A stretch of 7,247 nt of DNA from Pseudomonadota bacterium (GTDB lineage Bacteria; Pseudomonadota; Alphaproteobacteria; Rhodospirillales; Casp-alpha2). Each line of letters opens with the position of its first letter. The stretch's first letter is position 1. The position numbers and the translations under genes were made by a program. Below, one piece after another: positions 1-7,247 of the stretch. The stretch covers positions 1-7,247 of the forward strand of contig JADFNT010000083.1 in the NCBI GenBank assembly GCA_022563215.1. The letters run 5' to 3'. A model generated the notes under the pieces. That model did not search any database. It was not told where the DNA came from and worked only from the letters and a program-made list of their open reading frames with translations.

Positions 1-2238
<2,238 letters not shown>

Positions 2239-2295
2239 GGACGCAAGGGTGGCAGGTTCAGGCCCCGGATGGCAAGGGACGGGGGGCCAGGAGGG

Positions 2296-2985
2296 TCAGC
2301 CCTTTTTCGCCACCATCGGCACGAAGGCGACCGGCAGGCCCGCCTGTTCGCTGACGTTGCCTTCGGCGTCCTTGGTCACCCGGACCAGGGTCTGGGTTTC
2401 ATGCACCCGGCCGATGGGGATGGACATGCGGCCGCCGGGGCGGAGCTGCTCGACCAGGGTTTCGGGGATCCTTTCCGGCGCCGCGGTGACGATGATGGCG
2501 TCGAAGGGAGCTTCATCGGGCCAGCCTTCGTAACCGTCGCCGGTGCTGACTTCGACGTTGTCGTAGCCGAGGGATTTCAGCCGCCGGCGGGCCCCCTGGC
2601 TAAGCGCTTCCACCGTCTCGATGGAATACACCCGGGCCGCCAGCTCGGCCAGCACGGCGGCCTGATAGCCGCACCCAGTACCGATTTCGAGTACCCGGTC
2701 GGTGGGTTCCAGGTCCAGGAGGTCGCTCATCAGGGCGACGATGTAGGGTTGCGAGATGGTCTGGCCGTAACCGATCGACTGCGGCCGGTTGACGTAGGCG
2801 GCGACGGCGTCCCTGGGATCGACGAATTCATGGCGCGGCACATGCTTCATGGCCGCCATCACGGCGTCGGAGAACCGGGCCCGCCCGGTCCAGTTCTTGG
2901 TTTCCCGGGCGTTGGCGGCGATCTCTTCGAGCAGGCGGTCGCGGGCCTTGGAAAGCTTTTCCTTGTCCGGGGTGAAGAAGCTCAT
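2296..2985 (-). CDS. pcm: Protein-L-isoaspartate O-methyltransferase
   Basis: This is a cytosolic repair enzyme that transfers a methyl group from S-adenosylmethionine to abnormal L-isoaspartyl residues in aged proteins, starting their conversion back to aspartate. With the ATG at 2985 the product is 229 aa, slightly longer than typical bacterial Pcm (about 210). Visible family motifs are GYGQTISQP (72-80, substrate/cofactor region), the SAM-binding motif I VLEIGTGCGYQ (98-108), the acidic SIE after the next strand (121-123), a DAIIVTAA strand near 162-169, and LRPGGRMSIPIG (181-192). The frame remains open upstream to an ATG at 3126, but the extra residues (Cys/Arg/Gly-rich) do not look like the family. 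A GTG at 3039 is a second alternative start, giving 247 aa. No strong ribosome binding site decides between them. The gene is divergent from htpG and sits upstream of the helicase, so it may lead a two-gene unit. Confidence 0.93.
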   Translation of the reverse strand: MSFFTPDKEKLSKARDRLLEEIAANARETKNWTGRARFSDAVMAAMKHVPRHEFVDPRDAVAAYVNRPQSIGYGQTISQPYIVALMSDLLDLEPTDRVLEIGTGCGYQAAVLAELAARVYSIETVEALSQGARRRLKSLGYDNVEVSTGDGYEGWPDEAPFDAIIVTAAPERIPETLVEQLRPGGRMSIPIGRVHETQTLVRVTKDAEGNVSEQAGLPVAFVPMVAKKG

Positions 2986-3038
2986 GGGATGAATTTGGCC
3001 GAGCCGGCGTGCCAGCGTCAAGGCACGATCGGATTTCA

Positions 3039-3063
3039 CGGAATCCCCGGCCTCGGGATTCCG
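3039..3063. repeat. Perfect 9-bp inverted repeat between pcm and htpG
   Basis: CGGAATCCC (3039-3047) and GGGATTCCG (3055-3063) are perfect reverse complements separated by 7 nt (CGGCCTC). The repeat lies inside the divergent pcm-htpG region, just upstream of the candidate htpG promoter and 54 nt upstream of the pcm ATG. It could be an operator for a dimeric regulator or an RNA hairpin in a pcm leader. It is not a CIRCE element, whose arms are TTAGCACTC/GAGTGCTAA with a 9-nt spacer. There is no T-tract, so it is not a standard terminator. Confidence 0.6.
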
Positions 3064-3073
3064 GCCGCCAGGA

Positions 3074-3102
3074 CTTGCGGAACCGGGTGTCTTGACGCAT
3101 AT
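3074..3102 (+). promoter_or_regulatory. Candidate RpoH (sigma-32) promoter for htpG
   Basis: CTTGCGG (3074-3080) resembles the heat-shock -35 CTTGAAA, sharing the CTTG core. After 15 nt, CGCATAT (3096-3102) resembles the heat-shock -10 CCCATNT with one mismatch. Spacing and elements fit the enterobacterial sigma-32 pattern, and htpG is a classical RpoH target in proteobacteria. Transcription would start near 3110, giving a leader of about 40 nt. The alphaproteobacterial form of the -10 (CYTATNT) fits less well. This is a by-eye match in a GC-rich region. Confidence 0.4.
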
Positions 3103-3140
3103 CAGGCAGCGAACACACCGGTCCACGACAAGAGCACATC

Positions 3141-3144
3141 AGGA
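3141..3144 (+). promoter_or_regulatory. htpG ribosome binding site
   Basis: AGGA lies 6 nt before the ATG at 3151. It supports that start even though the reading frame stays open far upstream to 1090. That upstream stretch is only the mirror of pcm and helicase coding sequence. Confidence 0.75.
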
Positions 3145-3150
3145 AACGCC

Positions 3151-5061
3151 ATGGCTGTAGAAAAATTCACCTTTCAGGCGGAAGTCAGCAAGCTTCTCGA
3201 TATCGTCGCCCATTCGCTCTACAGCCATAAGGAAATCTTCTTGCGCGAGCTGATCTCGAACGCCTCCGACGCCTGCGACCGGCTGCGCTACGAGGCCCTG
3301 ACCGAGCCCAAACTGACCGAGGGCGACACCGATTTCCGGATCACCCTGGCCGTCGACAAGAAGGCCAAGACCCTGACCGTATCGGACAACGGCATCGGCA
3401 TGGACCACGATGACCTGACCGGGGCGCTGGGGACCATCGCGCGCTCCGGCACCCAGGCCTTCGTCGACCAGCTCGACGGCGCCAGCGAGGACAAGCTGTC
3501 GATGATCGGCCAGTTCGGCGTCGGCTTCTATTCGTCGTTCATCGTCGCCAAGAAGGTCGAGGTGCTGACCCGCAAGGCGGGCGGCAAGGACGCCTGGCTG
3601 TGGTCGTCGGACGGCCGTGGCGAGTACACCATCGCCGAGGCCGAGCGCGACGCGCGCGGCACCGACGTCATCGTCCACCTGGACAAGAAGCAGGACGAGT
3701 TCCTGGACCCGGTCCGCATCGAGACCGTCGTCAAGCAGCACTCGGACCATATCGGCCTCCCGGTGGTGCTGAAAGGCGAAGGGGAAGGCGAAGATGGTGG
3801 CGGCGACAGGACGCTGAATACCGCCTCGGCGCTGTGGACGCGGGAAAAGAAATCGATCACCGAAGACCAGTACAAGGAATTCTACCAACACGTCAGCCAT
3901 TCGTTCGACCAACCGTGGATGACCCTGCACAACCGGGTCGAAGGGGTGCTGTCCTATACCAACCTTTTGTTCGTCCCCTCGACGCCGCCCTTTGACCTGT
4001 TCCACCCGGACCGCAAGCCGCAGGTCAAGCTCTACGTCAAGCGCGTCTACATCACCGGCGACTGCGAGGGGCTGCTGCCGCCTTATCTGCGCTTCATGCG
4101 CGGCATCGTCGATTCCGAAGACCTGCCGCTGAACATCAGCCGCGAGATGTTCCAGCACAACCCGCAACTGGCGAAGATCAAGTCCGGGCTGGCCAAGCGC
4201 CTGTTTGCGGAACTCAAGAAAAAGGCCGAAAAGAAGCCGGACGAATACGCCGAATTCTGGGACAATTTCGGCGCCGTGCTGAAGGAAGGCATCTACGAGG
4301 AACCGGAAAACCGCGAGCGCATATTGGCCCTGGCGCGGTTCAAAAGCACCACCCAGGACGGCCTGGTCAGCCTCGAGGATTACGTCGGGCGGATGAAGAA
4401 GTCCCAGGACGCCATCTATTACATCTCCGGCGAGGACTCCGACGCGCTGCTCAAAAGCCCGCACCTGGAAGGTTTCAAGGCCAAGAACGTCGAGGTCCTG
4501 TTGATGACCGACCCGGTCGACGATTTCTGGATTTCCGCCGTCGCCGATTTCGACGGCAAGCCCTTCAAGTCCGCCGCCCGGGCCGGCGCCGACCTCGACA
4601 AGATCAAGGGCGGGGCCAAGGACAAGAAAAAGGACGCCGCCAAGAAGGACGGCGAAAAGGATTCCGCCGCCGCCATCGAGCCTCTGCTGGCCCAGTTCAA
4701 GGTCGTTTTGGGCAAGGCGGTCAAGGACGTGCGCCCATCCGAACGCCTGACCGAAAGCGCCGTCTGCCTGGTCACCGGCGAAGGCGACATGGACGCCCGG
4801 CTTGAAAGAATTTTGAAACAGAACCGCCAGGCCGGCGCCGGCGACATGACGCCCCGGGTGCTGGAGGTCAACCCCGACCATCCGCTGATCAAGGGCCTGG
4901 CGGAACGGGCCAGGAAGGGCGACGGCCAGGACCCTTTAATCGCCGACGCGGCGCACTTGCTGTTGGACCAGGCGCGGATCGTCGACGGCGAGGCGCTGGC
5001 CGATCCGCAGGCGTTTTCGCGCCGCATGACGGCGGTGATGGAAAGCGGCCTGAAGGTTTAG
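3151..5061 (+). CDS. htpG: Molecular chaperone HtpG (bacterial Hsp90)
   Basis: This encodes a 636-aa cytosolic ATP-dependent chaperone that acts as a homodimer in late folding and stress protection (E. coli HtpG is 624 aa). The N-terminal GHKL ATPase domain shows FLRELISNASDA (30-41) with catalytic Glu33 and Asn37, DNGIGM (79-84) with the nucleotide-binding Asp79, and GQFGVGF (120-126) at the lid. A short Gly/Glu linker (about 208-220) leads to the middle domain. There, NISREMFQ (328-335) carries Arg331, the conserved middle-domain arginine that contacts the ATP phosphate. The C-terminal dimerisation domain follows an unusually Lys/Asp-rich stretch at 491-506 (KDKKKDAAKKDGEKDS). There is no MEEVD-like tail, as expected for bacteria. 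The start is chosen from the AGGA at 3141 and the family N-terminus (EKFTFQAEVSKLL). All key residues are intact. Heat-shock control is likely given the promoter candidate at 3074-3102. Confidence 0.98.
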   Translation: MAVEKFTFQAEVSKLLDIVAHSLYSHKEIFLRELISNASDACDRLRYEALTEPKLTEGDTDFRITLAVDKKAKTLTVSDNGIGMDHDDLTGALGTIARSGTQAFVDQLDGASEDKLSMIGQFGVGFYSSFIVAKKVEVLTRKAGGKDAWLWSSDGRGEYTIAEAERDARGTDVIVHLDKKQDEFLDPVRIETVVKQHSDHIGLPVVLKGEGEGEDGGGDRTLNTASALWTREKKSITEDQYKEFYQHVSHSFDQPWMTLHNRVEGVLSYTNLLFVPSTPPFDLFHPDRKPQVKLYVKRVYITGDCEGLLPPYLRFMRGIVDSEDLPLNISREMFQHNPQLAKIKSGLAKRLFAELKKKAEKKPDEYAEFWDNFGAVLKEGIYEEPENRERILALARFKSTTQDGLVSLEDYVGRMKKSQDAIYYISGEDSDALLKSPHLEGFKAKNVEVLLMTDPVDDFWISAVADFDGKPFKSAARAGADLDKIKGGAKDKKKDAAKKDGEKDSAAAIEPLLAQFKVVLGKAVKDVRPSERLTESAVCLVTGEGDMDARLERILKQNRQAGAGDMTPRVLEVNPDHPLIKGLAERARKGDGQDPLIADAAHLLLDQARIVDGEALADPQAFSRRMTAVMESGLKV

Positions 5062-5064
5062 GGT

Positions 5065-5793
5065 CTAGCTGCCGGTCAGGGCCAGCTTGGCGGCGCCGAG
5101 GATGCGCCCGGTCGAAAGGGATTGCAGGATCACGGCGCAGCCGTCCCGGTCCTCGGTTGACATATCGATGTTCCGGGTCGGGATATCCAAGGGCTGTCCC
5201 TTCCAGGTGCCGATCCGTTTCATGCCGCGGACGACGTTGTAGTAGCTGAGCGTGCGGCCGCCGTTTTCGCCGCGCCTGATCCGGGTATCGTGCTTGTTGT
5301 CGAAAACCGCCAGCCACACGGCGGCCTCCTCCGTGGTATCGGCGCCCGCAATTTTGATCCGAATCCCGTCCCCGGCGCGGCTGATCTTCACCGCCACCCG
5401 TTTTGAATTTCGCGCCTTGACGATCAACGCCAGGACCTTGCCGCGGTCCGAACCGGTGGAATGAGCGGCGCCCTGGACGATCATTTGCGGGGTGTAGACG
5501 TAGCGCATGCCGAGCTTGGAGGCGTAGGCGCGCTGGCGCTTGGTGTTTTCGGGGCTGGCGAAGGGGTCCTTCCAGCCGATGTAATCCCAGTAATCGACGT
5601 GGATCGACAGCGCCAGCAGGTCGTCGCGCTTGGCCAGTTCGCCGAGAAAGGCGTCGGCCGGCGGGCACGACGAGCAGCCCTGGGAGGTATAGAGCTCGAC
5701 CACGGTCAGGTTTTTCTCGGCCGCGGCGGCAACGGTCTGGATGGAAACGGCCAACACCGCCGCCAAGGCGAAGGTTCTGAAGAATCTTTTCAT
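5065..5793 (-). CDS. Secreted DUF1223 (thioredoxin-like) family protein
   Basis: The product is 242 aa. MKRFF followed by an Ala/Val/Leu-rich stretch to about residue 25 is a typical Sec signal peptide, with cleavage likely in the AAAA segment, so the mature protein should be periplasmic. The remainder matches the DUF1223 pattern: VVELYTSQGCSSCPPAD (31-47) with a thioredoxin-like CxxC pair (Cys40, Cys43), HVDYWDYIGWKDPF (65-78), and YTPQM (100-104), where the Pro resembles the cis-proline loop of thioredoxin folds. A beta-rich C-terminal half follows. The family is widespread in alphaproteobacteria and has no function established to my knowledge; a redox or metal-related periplasmic role is an inference from the CxxC and fold. 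The gene converges on htpG with 3 nt between stops. The ribosome site before the ATG (GGGA, very close) is weak. Family assignment is firm, function is not. Confidence 0.92.
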   Translation of the reverse strand: MKRFFRTFALAAVLAVSIQTVAAAAEKNLTVVELYTSQGCSSCPPADAFLGELAKRDDLLALSIHVDYWDYIGWKDPFASPENTKRQRAYASKLGMRYVYTPQMIVQGAAHSTGSDRGKVLALIVKARNSKRVAVKISRAGDGIRIKIAGADTTEEAAVWLAVFDNKHDTRIRRGENGGRTLSYYNVVRGMKRIGTWKGQPLDIPTRNIDMSTEDRDGCAVILQSLSTGRILGAAKLALTGS

Positions 5794-5978
5794 GTCCCGA
5801 ATTTAGGGGAAAGGTCCGATAACGGCCAATCACTTCGGGGTGAGGTTGGGCGATTGACGGGAATGTGAAGGCGGGGTCTTGGGCGTTTCCTCCCTGCCGG
5901 ATGAAACTCCACAGCCCTAAATATAGTGAAATATTTTGAAATGAGATGAAACGGACGAAAAACATTATTGCGTCCTAG
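5794..5978. other. AT-rich intergenic region and composition boundary
   Basis: No convincing gene is seen here. Base composition falls sharply from about 5905, and 5915-5970 is strongly AT-rich compared with everything to the left. The region must hold the promoter of the leftward DUF1223 gene, but no clear -35/-10 pair stands out; TATATT on the minus strand near 5920-5925 is a possible -10 without a good -35. The right edge abuts the chemoreceptor remnant, so a recombination junction between core and accessory DNA is plausible here. Confidence 0.5.
5919..5936. repeat. Small AT-rich inverted repeat
   Basis: AAATAT (5919-5924) and ATATTT (5931-5936) are reverse complements around a 6-nt spacer. 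It lies upstream of the DUF1223 gene and could be part of a promoter or operator. A 6-bp AT arm is easily found by chance in AT-rich DNA. Confidence 0.3.
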
Positions 5979-6128
5979 AATAAGGCAGGATTCGCCGGCA
6001 AGGGATTTGCCGTGGTTGCGGGAGAAGTAAAAAATCTCTCTTCCGAAACCGCCAAGGCAACGGCAGAGGTGTCGGAGGCCGTGAAAGACCTACAACGGCG
6101 GACAGAGCGCATCGAGGCCCTTCTTTAA
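5979..6128 (+). pseudogene. 3' remnant of a methyl-accepting chemotaxis protein
   Basis: The frame from 5979 to the TAA at 6126-6128 encodes 49 residues. They include AGKGFAVVAGEVKNLSSETAKA, split here for clarity as AGKGFAVVAGEVKN and LSSETAKATAEV. This is the conserved signalling tip of chemoreceptors (usual pattern EAARAGEAGKGFAVVA.EVK.LA..TA.AT). An in-frame TAG at 5976-5978 closes the frame upstream, and no start codon suits the fragment. The expected NAAIEAA residues just before the tip are not recognisable. The sequence also stops about 30 residues after EVK, whereas full receptors continue further along the returning helix. Chemoreceptors bind CheW and CheA at this tip, but a lone 49-aa piece could not do so as a normal receptor. 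It is truncated at the 5' end and probably dead. It lies 81 nt upstream of the Hpt/receiver-like gene on the same strand, suggesting the two once formed a chemotaxis pair. Confidence 0.8.
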
Positions 6129-6209
6129 TCTTCGGCGCGGTTGATTTTCCATCGTTGAGAGGATTTTGAGGCTGTCCAAGAAAGATCGGTTCAGGGATAG
6201 ATAAGGTTC

Positions 6210-7001
6210 ATGTCTGAGAAATTGGGGGCAATCTACACAAAAAGTGAAAAAGAGTTGGTCAATGCAATGCGTATTGAGTTCCTGGACGAGGCCATCGACG
6301 ACTTGCATGCCCTCGACGTTAGTCTCGACGCCGCGCGAAATAGAAACAATGATGTGGATAAATTCGTCAACGAGGTGCGCCGCCTGACCCTGCCGCTCCG
6401 AGGGCAGGCTCCCAACTACGGTGCCCGGCTCATGGGGACGGTCGCCCACCGCCTGGAGAACTACGTGGGTGACGTCAAGACGTTACCGCCGCGTTTCTTC
6501 GATGACATACAGAGGTTCATCGACACCCTTCTCGACCTCGCCGAAGGGCGCATTTCTTTTGACGCCGATCCCTCTGAGGTCGTGCGTACCCTCCCCGCCA
6601 AGTTTGGCTTTGATCTCGGCGACATAGAGGTGCAAAACGTCGAGGTCATACTGGTCATGTTGCACGGCGCGGCGACCCATTTCGTGGAGCGCGAAATGCA
6701 CCAGTGCGGGTATCGCATCAGCATCGTCACCTCAATCTTCGACGCCATCCCGTTGATCGTGCGCACGAAACCCGACCTGGTGATCACCTCAGCCATAATG
6801 CCGGAACTCGAAGGTATCGACCTCGTCATCGCCCTCGTCTCGATGCCGTCGACGCGCAATATACCGTCTGCGTTGATCACCAGCCTGGACCCTGAGGACG
6901 AGCACCTGAAGTTGGTGCCGGGATCGGTTCCGATAATCTTCAAGGGGCCGTCCTTCGGGGACGACCTTGCTGAAGCCCTGAGCCGGCTGTTCGTGATTTG
7001 A
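6210..7001 (+). CDS. Hpt-like/pseudo-receiver fusion protein lacking phosphorylation residues
   Basis: The product is 263 aa, soluble, with no signal peptide or membrane segment. Residues about 20-115 are helical and resemble a histidine-phosphotransfer domain: LPLRGQAPNYG (61-71) and AHRLENYV (79-86) match the xHxLKGxAxxxG...AHxLE pattern, but Leu61 sits where the phosphorylatable His should be. Residues about 144-263 read as a receiver domain. VEVILVMLHG (144-153) is the first strand with Leu-His in place of the acidic pair. KPDLVITSAIMPELEG (187-202) has Ser194 in place of the phospho-accepting Asp. ALITS (221-225) and the conserved Lys in PIIFKGPS (241-248, Lys245) remain. Both domains therefore look inactive for phosphoryl transfer and may act as binding or scaffold modules. 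An in-frame TAG at 6198 makes the ATG at 6210 the first possible start; AAGG at 6203-6206 is only 3 nt away, so the ATG at 6267 (codon 20) is an alternative. Domain calls are by eye; the receiver is more certain than the Hpt. Confidence 0.75.
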   Translation: MSEKLGAIYTKSEKELVNAMRIEFLDEAIDDLHALDVSLDAARNRNNDVDKFVNEVRRLTLPLRGQAPNYGARLMGTVAHRLENYVGDVKTLPPRFFDDIQRFIDTLLDLAEGRISFDADPSEVVRTLPAKFGFDLGDIEVQNVEVILVMLHGAATHFVEREMHQCGYRISIVTSIFDAIPLIVRTKPDLVITSAIMPELEGIDLVIALVSMPSTRNIPSALITSLDPEDEHLKLVPGSVPIIFKGPSFGDDLAEALSRLFVI

Positions 7002-7184
7002 GGAATGCCGGTTATACGGGGAGTTTCCAGCAATAACAGTCCCCCAGTCTGTGAACGGATTAACAAACCGATTCCTAGTTGCTGCTGACACGCGCCCTTA
7101 TGTCCGCTGATGGCTGAGGGTGTTGAACAACTCTGTTGCCAGCGACCTATGAACGTGATTCCCTTTTTCTTGATGGTTATTGAG

Positions 7185-7191
7185 AAGGAGG
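7185..7191 (+). promoter_or_regulatory. Strong ribosome binding site of the transposase-like gene
   Basis: AAGGAGG is followed by a 7-nt spacer to the first of two consecutive ATGs at 7199 and 7202. It is the best Shine-Dalgarno sequence in the window and is the main reason to call a gene from so short a reading frame. Confidence 0.8.
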
Positions 7192-7198
7192 GACGGCG

Positions 7199-7247
7199 AT
7201 GATGGGTCAAGCAGTCGGTCAGCAAGATCGGCTTTTCTACGAGTTCA
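7199..7247 (+). CDS. Transposase N-terminus, IS1182/IS5-like, cut by the window edge
   Basis: Only 16 residues are visible: MMGQAVGQQDRLFYEF. The pattern MMG...Q.RLFY.F is what I recognise as the beginning of DDE transposases of the IS1182/IS5-related group, which typically continue with a histidine-valine-proline segment. The start is supported by the AAGGAGG at 7185-7191. A different protein cannot be excluded from so few residues. Because the gene is cut by the window end, nothing can be said about its intactness. Confidence 0.55.
   Translation, partial: MMGQAVGQQDRLFYEF

Larger units (their letters stand above)
7112..7247 (+). mobile_element. Left end of an insertion sequence (partial)
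   Basis: The transposase-like start at 7199 implies an insertion sequence whose left end lies shortly upstream. A candidate terminal repeat is at 7112-7133, starting GGCTGAGGGTG and containing TGTTGAACAACTC, which resembles the TGTTGAAAAACTC-type ends I associate with some IS1182/IS5-related elements. The right end and target duplication lie outside the window, so the boundary is only a proposal. Confidence 0.45.

Noticed and set aside
2996..3024. CTTGAC on the minus strand as a -35 for pcm.
   Set aside because: No acceptable -10 follows at 16-18 nt, and transcription would begin at or after the start codon.
3139..4881. A 580-codon open frame on the minus strand opposite htpG.
   Set aside because: It is a codon-register mirror of htpG in GC-rich DNA, with a Gly/Val/Leu/Asp-rich composition and no domain.
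4889..5965. A 358-codon minus-strand frame across the DUF1223 gene and into htpG.
   Set aside because: It overlaps two confident genes in another frame; its product is Arg/Pro/Gly-rich and shows no domain.
7019..7047. GGGGA ... TCCCC hairpin after the 263-aa gene as a terminator.
   Set aside because: Only 5 bp of stem with a loop of about 17 nt and no T-tract follows.
7059..7073. CGGATT/AAACCG near-palindrome after the 263-aa gene as an attachment site or terminator.
   Set aside because: Short arms with a mismatch, no T-tract, and nothing nearby such as an integrase.
6461..7225. A 254-codon minus-strand frame opposite the Hpt/receiver-like gene.
   Set aside because: It covers the same DNA as a gene with clear receiver-domain pattern and has no recognisable motif or ribosome site.

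Overview
The window is GC-rich, with strong G/C third-position bias through roughly its first 5.8 kb. It reads as a piece of an alphaproteobacterial chromosome, most like Rhodospirillales-type genomes. That placement rests on the SUV3-like helicase, the Pcm subtype, the DUF1223 protein and the overall base composition. It is an inference, not a database result.

Left and centre (1-5793) is ordinary core genome. A SUV3/MgpS-type superfamily 2 helicase runs leftward off the window edge (start at 2238). Upstream of it on the same strand, 57 nt away, is pcm, a protein-L-isoaspartate O-methyltransferase. pcm is divergent from htpG (Hsp90) across a 165-bp region. That region holds a perfect 9-bp inverted repeat and a sigma-32-like promoter candidate facing htpG. 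htpG is convergent with a secreted DUF1223 (thioredoxin-like) protein, with only 3 nt between the two stop codons. htpG (refolding) and pcm (repair of isomerised aspartate) are both protein-quality functions, and the shared control region would allow joint stress control, though this is unproven.

The right part (about 5800-7247) looks different. Base composition drops, with an AT-rich patch around 5915-5970. It is followed by a 3' remnant of a methyl-accepting chemotaxis protein with no start, then an intact 263-aa gene. The latter looks like a histidine-phosphotransfer-like helical domain fused to a receiver domain, and both appear to lack their phosphorylation residues. At the far right a near-perfect ribosome binding site and ATG open a transposase-like gene that leaves the window. 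This part is best read as an accessory or decaying segment attached to the core block.

No RNA gene, CRISPR array or clear Rho-independent terminator was seen. The most unusual item is the phosphorylation-dead Hpt/receiver protein behind the chemoreceptor remnant. I did not find convincing evidence of a wholly new multi-gene system.
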